DNA from: Gadus chalcogrammus | Lineage: Eukaryota; Chordata; Actinopteri; Gadiformes; Gadidae | Assembly (NCBI RefSeq): GCF_026213295.1 | Contig: NC_079413.1 | Coordinates: 20,112,378-20,176,377 of the forward strand | Reading direction: 5' to 3' | Length of the DNA: 64,000 nucleotides | Program-made: the position numbers and the translations under genes | The notes under the pieces: model-generated | What the model was told of the DNA's origin: nothing | What the model saw: the letters and a program-made list of their open reading frames with translations, nothing else | Databases searched by the model: none | Shown: positions 1-12,720 of the stretch, piece after piece | How the letters are laid out: the number at the start of each line of letters is the position of its first letter | Numbering within the stretch: the stretch's first letter is position 1

Positions 1-146
1 TTTTTTATATAACTTAGCCTACTACGCATAACACGGCATCGTTCATCGCAAAACAAATAGGCTTTCTTAGAATGCAACACTCACCTTGAGTGAAATAGAA
101 AAGCAATCCCGGTGCCGAAAGGAAATTAAACTCCGTGTAGTCGATG

Positions 147-188
<42 letters not shown>

Positions 189-720
189 GTGTATGTGTGT
201 CGGGTATTTGAGATGTTGCGCAGAGGAGCGTCGTGGTCCCGGACAGCTCCGAGGAGGAGTAGGAGGGGGGGAGGTGTGTGTGTGTGTGTGTGTGGGGGGG
301 GGGGGGGGACTTCAGTCAATCAAACGAGACCAAGCCAATTAGAATTGGTCGAGACGTCCAGAAACAAGGATAATATTTAAAATGATTTAAGATGGAAAGC
401 AATTAATGAGCAGCAATCAATGATACATGCCTTTATGAAAGAGCGTGTGTGCGTGCGTGCGTACTCATCATGTAGAGTCCGTAATCCCTCCGTTCTTCCC
501 CTGCCTCCATCCTCCTTTTGTTGACGCTGAATAAGGTATTGTTTCATGTCGTGGTGCTAAATCCTCCATGCCCTGAGAGAGTGCCCAGCCCCAGACCAGC
601 GCTAGCATGTGGCCCAGCCTTCGGCTGCTTCCTCCAGGACGGTATTTAAAGCTTTCTTGGCAGCCCGGGTTTGTGTGAAAGTCATTTCCTGAGGAACAAA
701 CCGAAGACTGCTCACCCCGT
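1..720. repeat. Intergenic DNA with (GT)n microsatellites
   Basis: A (GT)n tract runs from about 151 to 203. A second (GT)n tract at 273-292 is followed by a run of G to 308. The rest of the stretch has no exon-like open frame and no recognised element. Short open frames here are dipeptide translations of the repeats. Confidence 0.8.
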
Positions 721-749
721 TTAAATATAACTCACCGCCCTTCTCCTCT

Positions 750-950
750 TTCCTCTCCCTACTCCGCCCTTTTCCTCCTCTCAGGAGCTCCTCACCACCA
801 CCTCCACCTCACCCTCTCCCTCACTCCTCTCCCTCCTCCTCCCTCTTTCTCCTCTCAGGAGCTCCTCCACACCTCCTCCACCTCACCCTCTCCCTCACTC
901 CTCTCCCTCCTCCTCCCTCTTTCTACTCTCAGGAGCTCCTCAGCACCGCC
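750..950. repeat. 74-bp pyrimidine-rich minisatellite, about 3 copies
   Basis: The segment CTCAGGAGCTCCTC recurs at about 780, 854 and 928, so the period is about 74 bp. Between these lie CT-rich stretches. The strand is almost purely pyrimidine. Confidence 0.75.
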
Positions 951-1208
951 TACACCCCACCCTCTCTGTGAAGTATGTAGTTGATGATACATGGCCTGGT
1001 GCACTATGCTGCCATGCAGGAGATCTCTCCCTGAGTGTACAGTGATGGCTGCTTCAACCTGTGCACACTGATGACTCAACGTGAAACAGGTGTGCAGCCT
1101 CACCCAGCCCCAGAGTCCAATCAGACTGGGCCAGGTGAGGCTGCTTCAACCAGCCATCCTCCACACACACTCTCACGCTTCAATGTGCAAAACGTATAGG
1201 ATAGGTCT

Positions 1209-1804
1209 AAGGCTACGTTTACACGATGACGGTCTGAATAGAAGACGCAAAAGTGGCGTTGCGTCTTACCTTTTTATTCCACGTTTAGACGAGCGTTTTC
1301 GGGAGGAAATCTGCGTGCATACGGTAACGCAAAAGTGTGTGGAATTCGATTGGGTATGCATGCCAGGCTGCTAGGTGGGGCTGTGATAGACTATCACACA
1401 ACACCGCCATGTCTGAGCGCATGCGTAGACTCTTCCTTCTCATATCCGTGCCGCAAAAACCAAAAAGATCCTTCTCTGTTCAGTAATACTATCTGCAAAT
1501 ATCCTGTACATTTCGTGGAAATACGACGCATGGAAATAATCTGACATGTTTGTTTATTTCCTTGTACTGGCACATGTATGTGATGTAAATGCGTACGCGA
1601 CGTGAGCAGATCTGAGCAGTGTTTTGCGTCTTGGCAGACGGAAACGCTACGGAGGAGCGTTTTCAACTTTTCCACTCTGGAGGGTGGTTTCAGATTTATG
1701 CGTTTTCATGCCCCAAAAACGCCGTCACCGTCTAAACAAAAGGCACTTCCGATAAAATATTTTATCGTTTTCACCCGCAAGCGTCCTCGTGTAAACGGGG
1801 CCTT
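1209..1804. mobile_element. Non-autonomous DNA transposon (MITE-like), about 0.6 kb
   Basis: The left end reads GGCTACGTTTACACGA and the right end TCGTGTAAACGGGGCC, which are inverted repeats of one another with two mismatches. TAA/TTA lies just outside the ends. No transposase is visible. The superfamily is not certain; a TWA-type target would suit Harbinger. Confidence 0.6.
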
Positions 1805-2540
1805 AATCTTCCAAACTCAATTTGAGATTAAACCAAAGCCTGTCGGTTCATGTCAGTTTATAGAGCACGTTAAAGAAAGGGAAGAAAAAATGATCTAAGA
1901 AATATTTAAGCATACTGCCTACAAGTAAAGAAGGCTTACAATAGGCTAGGATGGGCTAGCTAGGCTTACGCTCAGCTAGGCTAATGCTAAGCCAAGGTTG
2001 TGAATCCAGCTGTTTTCCCAGACGTGTATTGCGGTGCGTGTGAAGTAGTCGGGGTCAAAAGTCCCGCCAAAGAGGCTGACCCAGGTGTTTACGTTCGGCC
2101 TGCGGCCGTGTTGACGTGGATCCAGGAAGCCGGTGTCATGGTAACAATGGAGCTTTGTGATGAGGTCACCAAGTCCCTCTCACAGGCTAGGACAGTACAC
2201 ACACACACACACACACACTGTTGTAGACATGCCAACAAACACTACAAAGACGGAAAGTGCTACAGAGTGTGTTGTTCAAGGTCTATATATAGCCCTCCCT
2301 GTCTAGGGGGGGGGGGGGGGGTTGAGGGTGGCTTGGAGAGGGGGAGGAGGGGGGTGGGAGGGGTAGGGGTGAGATTAGGGAGTGAAGATGGTGAAGGGGG
2401 CTGAAAAGGGAGGAGGGGGAGGTGGATGAGGAGGTGGATGAGGGGGAGGTGGATGAGGAGGTGGATGAGGGGGAGGTTGTTGATGATGGGTGGGTGAGGA
2501 AGGGGGTGGAGGGAAGGGGCAAGGTGTTTGGAAGAACCAG
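1805..2540. repeat. Unique DNA, then a G-rich GGTGGATGAGG minisatellite
   Basis: No gene is seen in 1,805-2,190. A short (CA)n lies at 2,198-2,218 and a G-run at about 2,307-2,322. From about 2,335 to 2,520 the sequence is a purine-rich array of GGAGGTGGATGAGG-like units. Confidence 0.7.
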
Positions 2541-2845
2541 TGCTGTGTTCCGATATCCATACTTCCATGAGTACACTTCAACGTAATGCACTATTCGCAC
2601 TCGCTAAGTGCGCTGATTTTCAGATGTCAGTGTCGCCGACGTTGGCCCAGGCTCCGCCTCTTCCGCTTCGTAGCTAAGATGGCTGCCGTTGAGTGTGAAA
2701 AGTGTACATCGATACACACTTTGAGTACACCATCCTGGGCCTTTCAGTACACTTCTTTTCGCCCCGATCTTAATTGCAACGCCCTACGTACTCAAAGTAT
2801 AGTAAGTATAGTGAGTGTGGATAGTATGGATATTGGATCACAGCG
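2541..2845. mobile_element. MITE-like inverted-repeat element, about 0.3 kb
   Basis: The ends GCTGTGTTCCGATATCCATA (left) and TATGGATATTGGATCACAGC (right) are imperfect inverted repeats. The interior is non-coding. The family was not identified. Confidence 0.6.
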
Positions 2846-4060
<1,215 letters not shown>

Positions 4061-4839
4061 TCTTTGAGGGCGAGACAAAGCAATGATTCAACTGGAGCAG
4101 GGGGCAATGGGGTGATGGATGGGGGTAAGGAGTGGGAGGGGTGCGATGTCGGTGGGGTGGGTGGGGCGGATGAGTCAGAGACAGCTCTGCAGGGGGTCAG
4201 GGGCAGCCTGTGTGCCATGTCTTACATAACCTTTGTTTCTTTGCTACAATACTACAAAATATTTTCCTGCTCTCTCAACATGTCTGTCTTGTCAGGACCT
4301 TATCCCACCTTACTGTTCTTCCTCAAGGGGAGGGGTCCCTCTCGGTGTTGGGGGGTCTCCTCTAACCTTGGGAGGGCTCAGGATCAGGGAGTTAATATTA
4401 GTATGGGGGATTGTGAGGCCATTTGAGACTTTCAATGTTATCATCTTCGGACATATTTTTTAAATGTCTAATATTAAAATAGGAAAAATGTAACTGCTTT
4501 TAAACTGGACCTGTTTATGAAATCAGATTCGTTGATTCATCTCAGATTGGACGTTAAGATGGGACATTTGTTTTGTTTTATCAAACTGTGCCTTAATTTT
4601 GATTCCATATGTCTCTATTCCTCTAAAAGTTGAATCCTTTGTCCCTGGTGGGTCTCTTTCCGTGCGTCTGTGCGGGCCGCCGCGGCCATACGACACATTC
4701 CAGTGACGAGGTCCTGAGGTCTGGTGCCAGCATGAATGGGCCCTCTGTGTCTCTGTCCCCCTCACCCAGGGCCCAGCATGGCGGACCCCTCACCCCCATC
4801 CTCCAGACTCACACAGAGCTTGGATCTGTCCCCGCTCTC
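4061..4839. other. Intergenic stretch without a recognisable gene
   Basis: No RNA gene, transposon end or convincing exon was seen. The segment at 4,690-4,800 is open in one frame and Ser/Pro-rich, but it has no adequate splice signals. Confidence 0.5.
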
Positions 4840-5480
4840 GGGGAGAGGAGGAGCAAGAGAGGGGACGAGGGGTGGAGGGGGGAGGAGAGGAGAGGAGAGG
4901 AGGAGAAGAAAGGGGATGAGAGGAGGAAAGGGGAGGAGAGGAGAGGAGGAGACATGAGAGGAGAGGATGGGGAGGAGAGGAGAGGAGACGAAAGGGGAGG
5001 AGAGGAGAGGAGGAGACATGAGAGGAGAGGGAAGGGGAGGAGAGCAGAGGAGGAGAGGGGAGGAGAGGAGAGGAGGAGACATGAGAGGAGAGGAAGGGGA
5101 GGAGAGCAGAGGAGGAGAGGGGAGGAGAGGAGAGGAGGAGACGAAAGGGGATGAGGGGAGAGGAGGAGACATGAGAGGAGAGGATGGGAAGGAAAGGAAG
5201 GGTAGAGGAGAGGAGGAGATTTGAGAGGAGAGGAAGGGGGAGGAGAGGAGAGGAGGAGACATGAGACGGGAGAGGAAGGGGGAGGAGAGGAGATGAGGTG
5301 ACATGAGAGGAGAGGGGACCATGGAGAGGAGAGGAGAAACTTGAGAGGAGACTGGAAAGGGGGGGAGAAAATGGGAGGGAGGAGCAAATCAGGGGAGAAA
5401 GGGAGTGGGAGAGGGGAGGAGGAGACATGCGAGGAGAGGAGGGAGGAAAAGAGAGGGAGGAGGGGAAGAGATAGGAGAAG
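4840..5480. repeat. GA-rich (GGAGA-type) minisatellite
   Basis: About 640 bp is almost entirely purine on the + strand. It is built from GGAGAGGAGAGGAGGAGAC and ATGAGAGGAGAGG modules that recur irregularly. All open frames across it on both strands are low-complexity artefacts. Confidence 0.9.
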
Positions 5481-8215
5481 GGGATATGAAAGGAGGGAGG
5501 AGAGCAGTAGAAGAGGACGTCCAGTAGAGGACGGGGAGGAAAGGGCAGCACCACCACATAAAGGTGAAGAACGAAGAAGGGATGAGTGTGAGGAGATGGA
5601 GGAATGTAGAACGAGACAATGGAAGACACAGGGAGTAAGCAAAGGCAGGGTGTTGGATGTGGGCTATCACTCACTGCCGGTTGCCTAGCACTTCCCCGGA
5701 CAGCCCGACTGTTGTATACAGGGCTGTAATGCGCTGGTCCTCTGTCTTTTCTAATGGTTCCGAGTTCTCTGGTTCTGGATCATCTCTGTCAGCAAAGCAG
5801 TGATTTGTGAATCCGTATGGCACAAGGAAGAAACACACAAGTCCAAACAAGGGCAACACAATTCATTGCAGAAATGAATGGCCTTTGGGTTGTAGATTAT
5901 TTGTTGTCCATTCCGGAGTAGTAGGAGGAGCAGGTTATGATATGTTTGTCTGAATTCCATCTCGAGGTATGAGTTCACTCATTCTCAGATAGGTTAATCG
6001 GAATTGATTGGGTGTTCACAGAGTATCTGTGGTTACCTATTGTAATTGCACGATTGGGTATTATTATTATTATTCCGGATTAGTAATGCCTAGATCTCCG
6101 CAGTGGACAGGTCAATAGTTTTGAATTTGTTGTATATAATCATAGCCCCGGTAAGCAGTCTCAAAAAAGTTTGGTGCCGGAAATCCCGATTCCCGTTCCC
6201 ATAAAATATATGTTCTGTCAGAGTTGGGGATCGAGCCCGGATCTGCAAATCCACAGTTCTACTATAAACCCAGTGAACAAAGGGGAAGGGTATTGACTCA
6301 AGTGCAGAGAGGGTTAACTGAAGTGTTGTTTATTATAACAAAGTCTTTGGGCCAAAACACAGAAGATCACAAAATTCTGAAGCGAGGGCAAAATCCAAAA
6401 AGGTCAAAAAGTCCAACAGAGGTAAACAGGTAAATCTTCGTCAATAAAGACAAAAGTTCAAAACGTCATACCAGAGGGGCATATACAAGTGGGTAGTCCA
6501 GAGAGCAGGCAAGCGGTCAAAATACAGAGAATCAATAACAATGTCCTATACAAGACTTAGCTTGGGCAAAAGCAGGGCTTAAATACATGACTTAGCTTTA
6601 GGCAAAAGCAGGGCTTAAATACATGGCTTAATTGGTCAAGTGACAGTAACAACAAGACACAGGTGACAGGAGTAATTAGCAAGGAAACAGAAAATACTTA
6701 AATAACACATGCACGGCCACTAGATGTCGCCAAAGTCCAAAAAGCAAAAAAAATACTTTATTCAAAACCATGGCATGTTCAAAACACTCAGAAACTTGGT
6801 TTACATGCCTTATTTTGCATGCTGAAAATGTAATGTCCGCCGGGATAGATTATGCTTTACAGTGAAAATGTCCTCCAAAAACATAAAAAATCTGTATCTT
6901 AGTAACTTCAAATCAAAAAATGATTTAGATATACAAGATATATGACGTTGCCTGGTTAAAATAGGTTGAATTGGTGTTTATTGTGTTATTGGGCAGAGTT
7001 ATGGCAAATGCAATATTTGCTAATTTGTAAACATTATTCTTTCATCCCCAAGTCAGCTTCAGAAAGAAACCTGCCATACACATAGAGGTCAGCCTCCTGA
7101 ACACATGTGTACAAATTGTGTTTTGACTGCTGAACATTTTGCTCGCAAGTCGGCGTAAGCAGGATGCAGGAACTTGAAACTTGCCAGCAACATAGAGGTC
7201 TTAACATGTGTACATCGTTTGTGTGTCTCTCTGTATGTCTTAATCTGCCTGTCTCTGTATGAATGTGCATGTGCGTGTGAATAACAAAGACCCTCCACTG
7301 ACGGAAGACATTACTCCTAGTCTAGGAGTAATGACTACACCCCTAATTTGCTTGAAAGGGGGGTGCGTGGTTGCCCTTGAACACCTCTGGGGCCAAAATA
7401 GCTGTTTTCATTTACTCTATTCCAGATCCTATCTGAACCTTCTTCAGCCTGTCTTTTGACTGTTCAACTATCTGTAAAGGTGGGGCTCATACCAGCATTG
7501 ACCCACCCAGAAATAAATCCCCTCAGCAACTGGTTATGGAACAAACCCCAAACACACAGAACCCCCAAGGACGCCTCGCTATCCCAAACCAATTATGAAG
7601 AATCGAATAGAGAAGGACTAGAGCCGTTGAATGAATCAACGAAAAAAGACAACTGGAATTCAGCTGCATGTAAATTATGTACTCTAAACAGATTTGCCTG
7701 TATCCTTTTCATCGAAAAGACCACACCCATACATTAACCCCAATACCGTGACGGGAGAATTATTTAAGCCGGAGGGTAATTTACATAATAACACATTAAC
7801 ACATACACATTATTCTTCAAGATGGCACGAAGGCCCGATACTGCACGCTTGAAAAATTTCTCAGATACCATGATCCCATAACACTTGTCGCAACTCGATG
7901 TAACGTTGTAGAGCCAATGAAACCACTGTTGGTTTTTTTTACGTGGTCATTTGTCCTGTATGATTGTCAACATAGTCATCTATGCAGTTTTATCACTGTT
8001 ACTGAAACAGACTTTCTGAGAAAAATGTTGCAATGGCGATGCGGTTTCTTCAGACTCCTAATGCTCTGCCTTTAGAGCCGTTGACTGCAGCATCAGAGAG
8101 AAAGTTTAACTTTTCGAAAAGTTACCGTATTCCGGCACGGTTTGTGAATGTTGAAGCCTCATCTGAGCATCAATTTATTTCATGCCCACGTCCAAGGGTT
8201 AGGCTTCCCGGACAG
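5481..8215. other. Intergenic DNA with a weak LTR- or SINE-like remnant
   Basis: No gene can be supported. At about 6,220-6,240 the minus strand resembles a tRNA T-arm (GGGCTCGATCCCCAAC), which would fit a tRNA-derived SINE or a primer-binding site. A roughly 40-bp direct repeat around AAAGCAGGGCTTAAATACAT lies at 6,550-6,630. A perfect 11-bp hairpin stem with a 1-nt loop lies at 7,310-7,332. The flank at 7,740-8,215 shows nothing recognisable. Confidence 0.4.
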
Positions 8216-8943
8216 TTAGAATGTTTATTTTACTTAGTAAATATTGTGTAGGCAATCAAAAATACTGATGCAGTGTAGGCTCTTGTAAACCGTTTGAAGT
8301 TACCTGCATTGCTGGTGTAATTGCTCATGTGTATATAATATATAAAATAATGTTTCACATTTGATGTGATGCGATTGATGGCCATATATAGTAGTATAAA
8401 TTGTTAATTCACTCTATGTGCGTTGGGCAGGTTATCATATTGTAGACAGTACAAAGTAATTTGCACACGCTGAATCTGGAATGTCTGTACAATAACGGCA
8501 CAATATAGCAGTAGCCTATGCACATGAATTTCCTGTGTTTAATACTTGGTATGATTTTGAATGACATAAATAAACAGAGAGGTCGGATGTGAGTTGAACT
8601 GAAGCAGTGGGGATTGAGTTGAATTCCGACAGGCGGGGTGGTACTTTCGTCAACGGACCCCCGTGTCTCGCAAAGAGATGTGGAGACTATTTATCTCTAT
8701 ATCTCTTTATCATATCACTCCGTTAACGTAGTTGTGCGTGGTATCCGTATTGGCCCTTATGATCACTAGTTTTGAACGTCACTCTATACCGATGTTTGAG
8801 TTCAGTTTCAATGAACTAAGATTTGTATCAGTGCCATCCGTTATTTTTACATGAGCTGAAATATTGTGAAAGTTCTACCTCACAACCACCAGTGAGAAGG
8901 ACTACTCCGTGAATTGGTGCCCGTCCGCGCCCGTTTCAACACT

Positions 8944-9151
8944 AAGATCATACTTTCAGGGATCATTTCTATAGTCTTTGACTTGAGAAATAACGTACGA
9001 AAGTGATCGGTTACTTTAACCACGATGAAGAGAACTGATGTTTTCTGCTGAGTGCGAAGCGGGCAGTGAGTGATGATGCATTTCATCCGCTCCTTGCCAT
9101 TGATGACTGTACCATGCTCTCTAGTAGAGCCTGGAGGTAGGGATCATGGTT
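8944..9151 (+). pseudogene. snord3: U3 snoRNA copy 1, box D deleted
   Basis: The 5' end carries the U3 signature ATACTTTCAGGGATCATTTC. Box B (GAGTGCGAAG) and box C (TTGATGAC) are present. The 3' end reads GGATCATGGTTAGATG, lacking the roughly 10 nt that contain box D (ATCAGAG) in the other copies. Box D is needed with box C' for snoRNP assembly and stability, so this outermost copy is probably not functional. Confidence 0.85.
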
Positions 9152-9637
9152 AGATGTAGGCTAGATATTGTACAAAATAACAATTAGTTATTATTCTGAG
9201 TCGTTGGCAATTTGTTACGCCGTTAGTATGTTTATTTTACTTAGTAAATATTGTGGCAATCAAAAATACTGATGTAGTGTAGGCTCTTGTAAACCGTGTG
9301 TGTTTAATACTTTTTGAATGACATAAATAAACAGAGAGGTCGGATGTGAGTTGAACTAAAGCAGTGGGGATTGAGTTGAATTCCGACAGGCGGGGTGGTA
9401 CTTTCGTCAACGGACCCCCGTGTCTTGCAAAGAGACGTGGGGACTATTTATCTCTATATCTCTTTATCATATCACTCCGTTAACGTAGTTGTGCGTGGTA
9501 CCCGTATTGGCCCTCATGATCACTAGTTTTGAACGTCACTCTTTACCGATGTTTGAGTTCAGTTTCAATGAACTAAGACTTGTATCAGTGCCATCCGTTA
9601 TTTTTACATGAGCTGAAATATTGTGAAAGCTCTACCG

Positions 9638-9657
9638 CACAACCACCAGTGAGAAGG
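9638..9657 (+). promoter_or_regulatory. Candidate proximal sequence element upstream of U3 copy 2
   Basis: CACAACCACCAGTGAGAAGG lies at -63 to -44 from the predicted U3 start and recurs before the other copies. The position suits the Pol II snRNA-type PSE that drives vertebrate U3 genes. The match to published PSE consensus sequences is loose, so this is inference. No clear octamer-type distal element was seen. Confidence 0.4.
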
Positions 9658-9700
9658 ACTACTCCGTGAATCGGTGCCCGTCCGCGCCCGTTTCAACACT

Positions 9701-9916
9701 AAGATCATACTTTCAGGGATTATTTCTGTAGTCTTTGACTTGAGAAATATCGTACGAAAGTGATCGGTTACTCTAACCACGATGAAGAGAACTGATGTTC
9801 CCTTCTGAGCGCGAAGCGGACAGTGAGTGATGATGCATTTCATCCGCTCCTTGCCATTGATGACTGTACCATGCTCTCTAGTGGAGCCTGGAGGTAGGGA
9901 TCATGATCAGAGTGGT
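9701..9916 (+). ncRNA. snord3: U3 small nucleolar RNA, copy 2
   Basis: U3 is the box C/D snoRNA that base-pairs with pre-18S rRNA in the small-subunit processome, in the nucleolus. The gene starts AAGATCATACTTTCAGGG, close to human U3, and continues through box A (GGATCATTTCTATAGT). Box B is GAGCGCGAAG at 9,807-9,816, box C TGATGAC at 9,858-9,864 and box D within ATCAGAG near 9,906-9,912. The length of 216 nt agrees with about 217 nt in human. A 3'-box-like element follows 18 nt downstream. Confidence 0.94.
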
Positions 9917-9933
9917 TAGATGTAGGCTAGATA

Positions 9934-9948
9934 TTGTACAAAATAACA
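9934..9948 (+). promoter_or_regulatory. Candidate 3' box after U3 copy 2
   Basis: TTGTACAAAATAACA lies 18 nt after the predicted RNA end and is repeated behind the other copies. It resembles the GTTT-N(0-3)-AAARNNAGA signal that directs 3' end formation of Pol II snRNA-type genes. Confidence 0.4.
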
Positions 9949-10466
9949 ATTATTTATTATTCTGAGTCGTTGGCAATTTGTTACGCCGTTAGTATGTTTA
10001 TTTTACTTAGTAAATATTGTGGCAATCAAAAATACTGATGTAGTGTAGGCTCTTGTAAACCGTGTGTGTTTAATACTTTTTGAATGACATAAATAAACAG
10101 AGAGGTCGGATGTGAGTTGAACTAAAGCAGTGGGGATTGAGTTGAATTCCGACAGGCGGGGTGGTACTTTCGTCAACGGACCCCCGTGTCTTGCAAAGAG
10201 ACGTGGGGACTATTTATCTCTATATCTCTTTATCATATCACTCCGTTAACGTAGTTGTGCGTGGTACCCGTATTGGCCCTCATGATCACTAGTTTTGAAC
10301 GTCACTCTTTACCGATGTTTGAGTTCAGTTTCAATGAACTAAGATTTGTATCAGTGCCATCCGTTATTTTTACATGAGCTGAAATATTGTGAAAGCTCTA
10401 CCTCACAACCACCAGTGAGAAGGACTACTCCGTGAATTGGTGCCCGTCCGCGCCCGTTTCAACACT

Positions 10467-10682
10467 AAGATCATACTTTCAGGGATCATTTCTATAGTCT
10501 TTGACTTGAGAAATATCGTACGAAAGTGATCGGTTACTCTAACCACGATGAAGAGAACTGATGTTCCCTTCTGAGCGCGAAGCGGGCAGTGAGTGATGAT
10601 GCATTTCATCCGCTCCTTGCCATTGATGACTGTACCATGCTCTCTAGTGGAGCCTGGAGGTAGGGATCATGATCAGAGTGGT
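10467..10682 (+). ncRNA. snord3: U3 small nucleolar RNA, copy 3
   Basis: A complete 216-nt copy. Box A region, box B (GAGCGCGAAGCGGG), box C (TTGATGAC) and box D (ATCAGAG) are all intact. The L2-like LINE end is inserted in its downstream spacer. Confidence 0.93.
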
Positions 10683-10950
10683 TAGATGTAGGCTAGATAT
10701 TGTACAAAATAACAATTATTTATTATTCTGAGTCGTTGGCAATTTGTTACGCCGTTAGTATGTTTATTTTACTTAGTAAATATTGTGTAGGCATCAAAAA
10801 TACTGATGTAGTGTAGGCTCTTGTAAACCGTTTGAAGTTACCTGCATTGCTGATGTAATTGCTCAGGTGTATATAATATATAAAATAATGTTTCACTTTT
10901 GATGTGATGCGATTGATGGCCATATCAAGTAGTATAAATTGTTGATTCAC

Positions 10951-11793
10951 CTCAATCAAAGCCAGAAACCTAGGGGTTATCATGGATTCTGATTTACATT
11001 TCGAAAGTCACATCAAATCAGTTACAAAATCTGCATATTATCACCTTAAAAATGTAGCAAGACTTAGAGGGCTCATGTCCTCAGAAGACTTACAAAAACT
11101 TGTACATGCCTTTATCACAAGTAAGCTTGATTACTGCAATGGTCTCCTTACAGGTCTCCCAAAACAAACTCTAACGAAGATTCAGCTTGTTCAGAATGCT
11201 GCTGCTAGAGTATTAACAAAGACCAAAAAATTTGAACATATTACACCAATTCTTAAATCGTTACATTGGCTTCCTGTAGGTCAGAGAATTGATTTTAAAA
11301 TCATGTTGCTAACCTATAAATCCCTACATGGTTTAGGCCCAAAATATTTAACTGATATGCTTACACTACATAAGCCTTCTAGAACACTAAGATCTTCTGA
11401 GACCAATCTGTTAATTATCCCCCGAGTAAACACGAAACATGGGAAAGCAGGATTTAGTTACTATGCAACAAATAGCTGGAATAAACTCCCTGAGGATTTA
11501 AGACTTGCCCCAACTCTGAGCACCTTCAAAACAAGATTGAAGACTTTTATGTTTGCTTTAGCTTTCTGCTAAATCTTAAATACTTTAGCTTTATTTTACT
11601 AAAATGCCTTTTTAACTTTCCCTTTATTTTCTACTAAAAAGCCTTTTTAACTTTCTATTTCTTCGCATATGTTTTCTTTTACTTATCTATTATTTTATTT
11701 TAATGTATAACAATGTTTATATGTGAAGCACTTTGAGTCTGCCTTGTGTATGAAAAGTGCTATATAAATAAAGTTGCCTTGCCTTGCCTTGCC
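10951..11793 (+). mobile_element. 5'-truncated L2-like non-LTR retrotransposon
   Basis: An open frame from 10,982 to 11,572 encodes about 196 residues typical of the C-terminal end of the fish L2-like reverse transcriptase ORF. Recognisable blocks include KLDYCNGLLTGLP, LVQNAAARVLT, SLHWLPV and NSWNKLPEDLR. The usual 3' tail follows (AAGCACTTTGAG, then TATATAAATAAA) and ends in (CCTTG)n. The catalytic RT core and endonuclease are absent, so this is a dead 3' end. It splits the U3 spacer between ATTCAC and TATGTGCG, with no clear target duplication. Confidence 0.88.
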
Positions 11794-12322
11794 TATGTGC
11801 GTTGGGCAGGTTATCATATTGTAGACAGTACAAAGTAATTTGCACACGCTGAATCTGGAATGTCTGTACAATAACGGCACAATATAGCAGTAGCCTATGC
11901 ACATGAATTTCCTGTGTTTAATACTTGGTATGATTTTGAATGACATAAATAAACAGAGAGGTCGGATGTGAGTTGAACTAAAGCAGTGGGGATTGAGTTG
12001 AATTCCGACAGGCGGGGTGGTACTTTCGTCAACGGACCCCCGTGTCTCGCAAAGAGATGTGGGGACTATTAATCTCTATATCTCTTTATCATATCACTCC
12101 GTTAACGTAGTTGTGCGTGGTACCCGTATTGGCCCTTATGATCACTAGTTTTGAACGTCACTCTATACCGATGTTTGAGTTCAGTTTCAATGAACTAAGA
12201 TTTGTATCAGTGCCATCCGTTATCTTTACATGAGCTGAAGTATTGTGAAAGTTCTACCTCAAAACCACCAGTGAGAAGGATTACTCCGTGAATTGGAGCC
12301 CGTCCGCGCCCGTTTCAACACT

Positions 12323-12538
12323 AAGATTATACTTTCAGGGATCATTTCTATAGTCTTTGACTTGAGAAATAGCGTACGAAAGTGATCGGTTACTCTAACC
12401 ACGATGAAGAGAACTGATGTTCCCTTCTGAGTGTGAAGCGGGCATTGAGTGATGATGCATTTCATCCGCTCCTTGCCATTGATGACTGTACCATGCTCTC
12501 TAGTGGAGCCTGGAGGTAGGGATCATGATCAGAGTGGT
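12323..12538 (+). ncRNA. snord3: U3 small nucleolar RNA, copy 4
   Basis: A complete 216-nt copy starting AAGATTATACTTTCAGG (C to T against the other copies). Box B is GAGTGTGAAGC; boxes C and D are intact. A Harbinger element follows about 180 bp downstream. Confidence 0.92.
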
Positions 12539-12720
12539 TAGATGTAGGCTAGATATTGTACAAAATAACAATTATTTATTATTCTGAGTCGTTGGCAATT
12601 TGTTACGCCGTTAGTATGTTTATTTTACTTAGTAAATATTGTGTAGGCAATCAAAAATACTGATGTAGTGTAGGCTCTTGTAAACCGTTTGAAGTTACCT
12701 GCATTGCTGGTGTAATTGCT

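Noticed and set aside
4690..4800. Possible upstream brsk1 exon with a Ser/Pro-rich frame (SGASMNGPSVSLSPSPR)
   Set aside because: Only loosely like the BRSK1 SGAST...SSPR segment. There is no good acceptor or donor and the phase does not fit the exon at 48,800.
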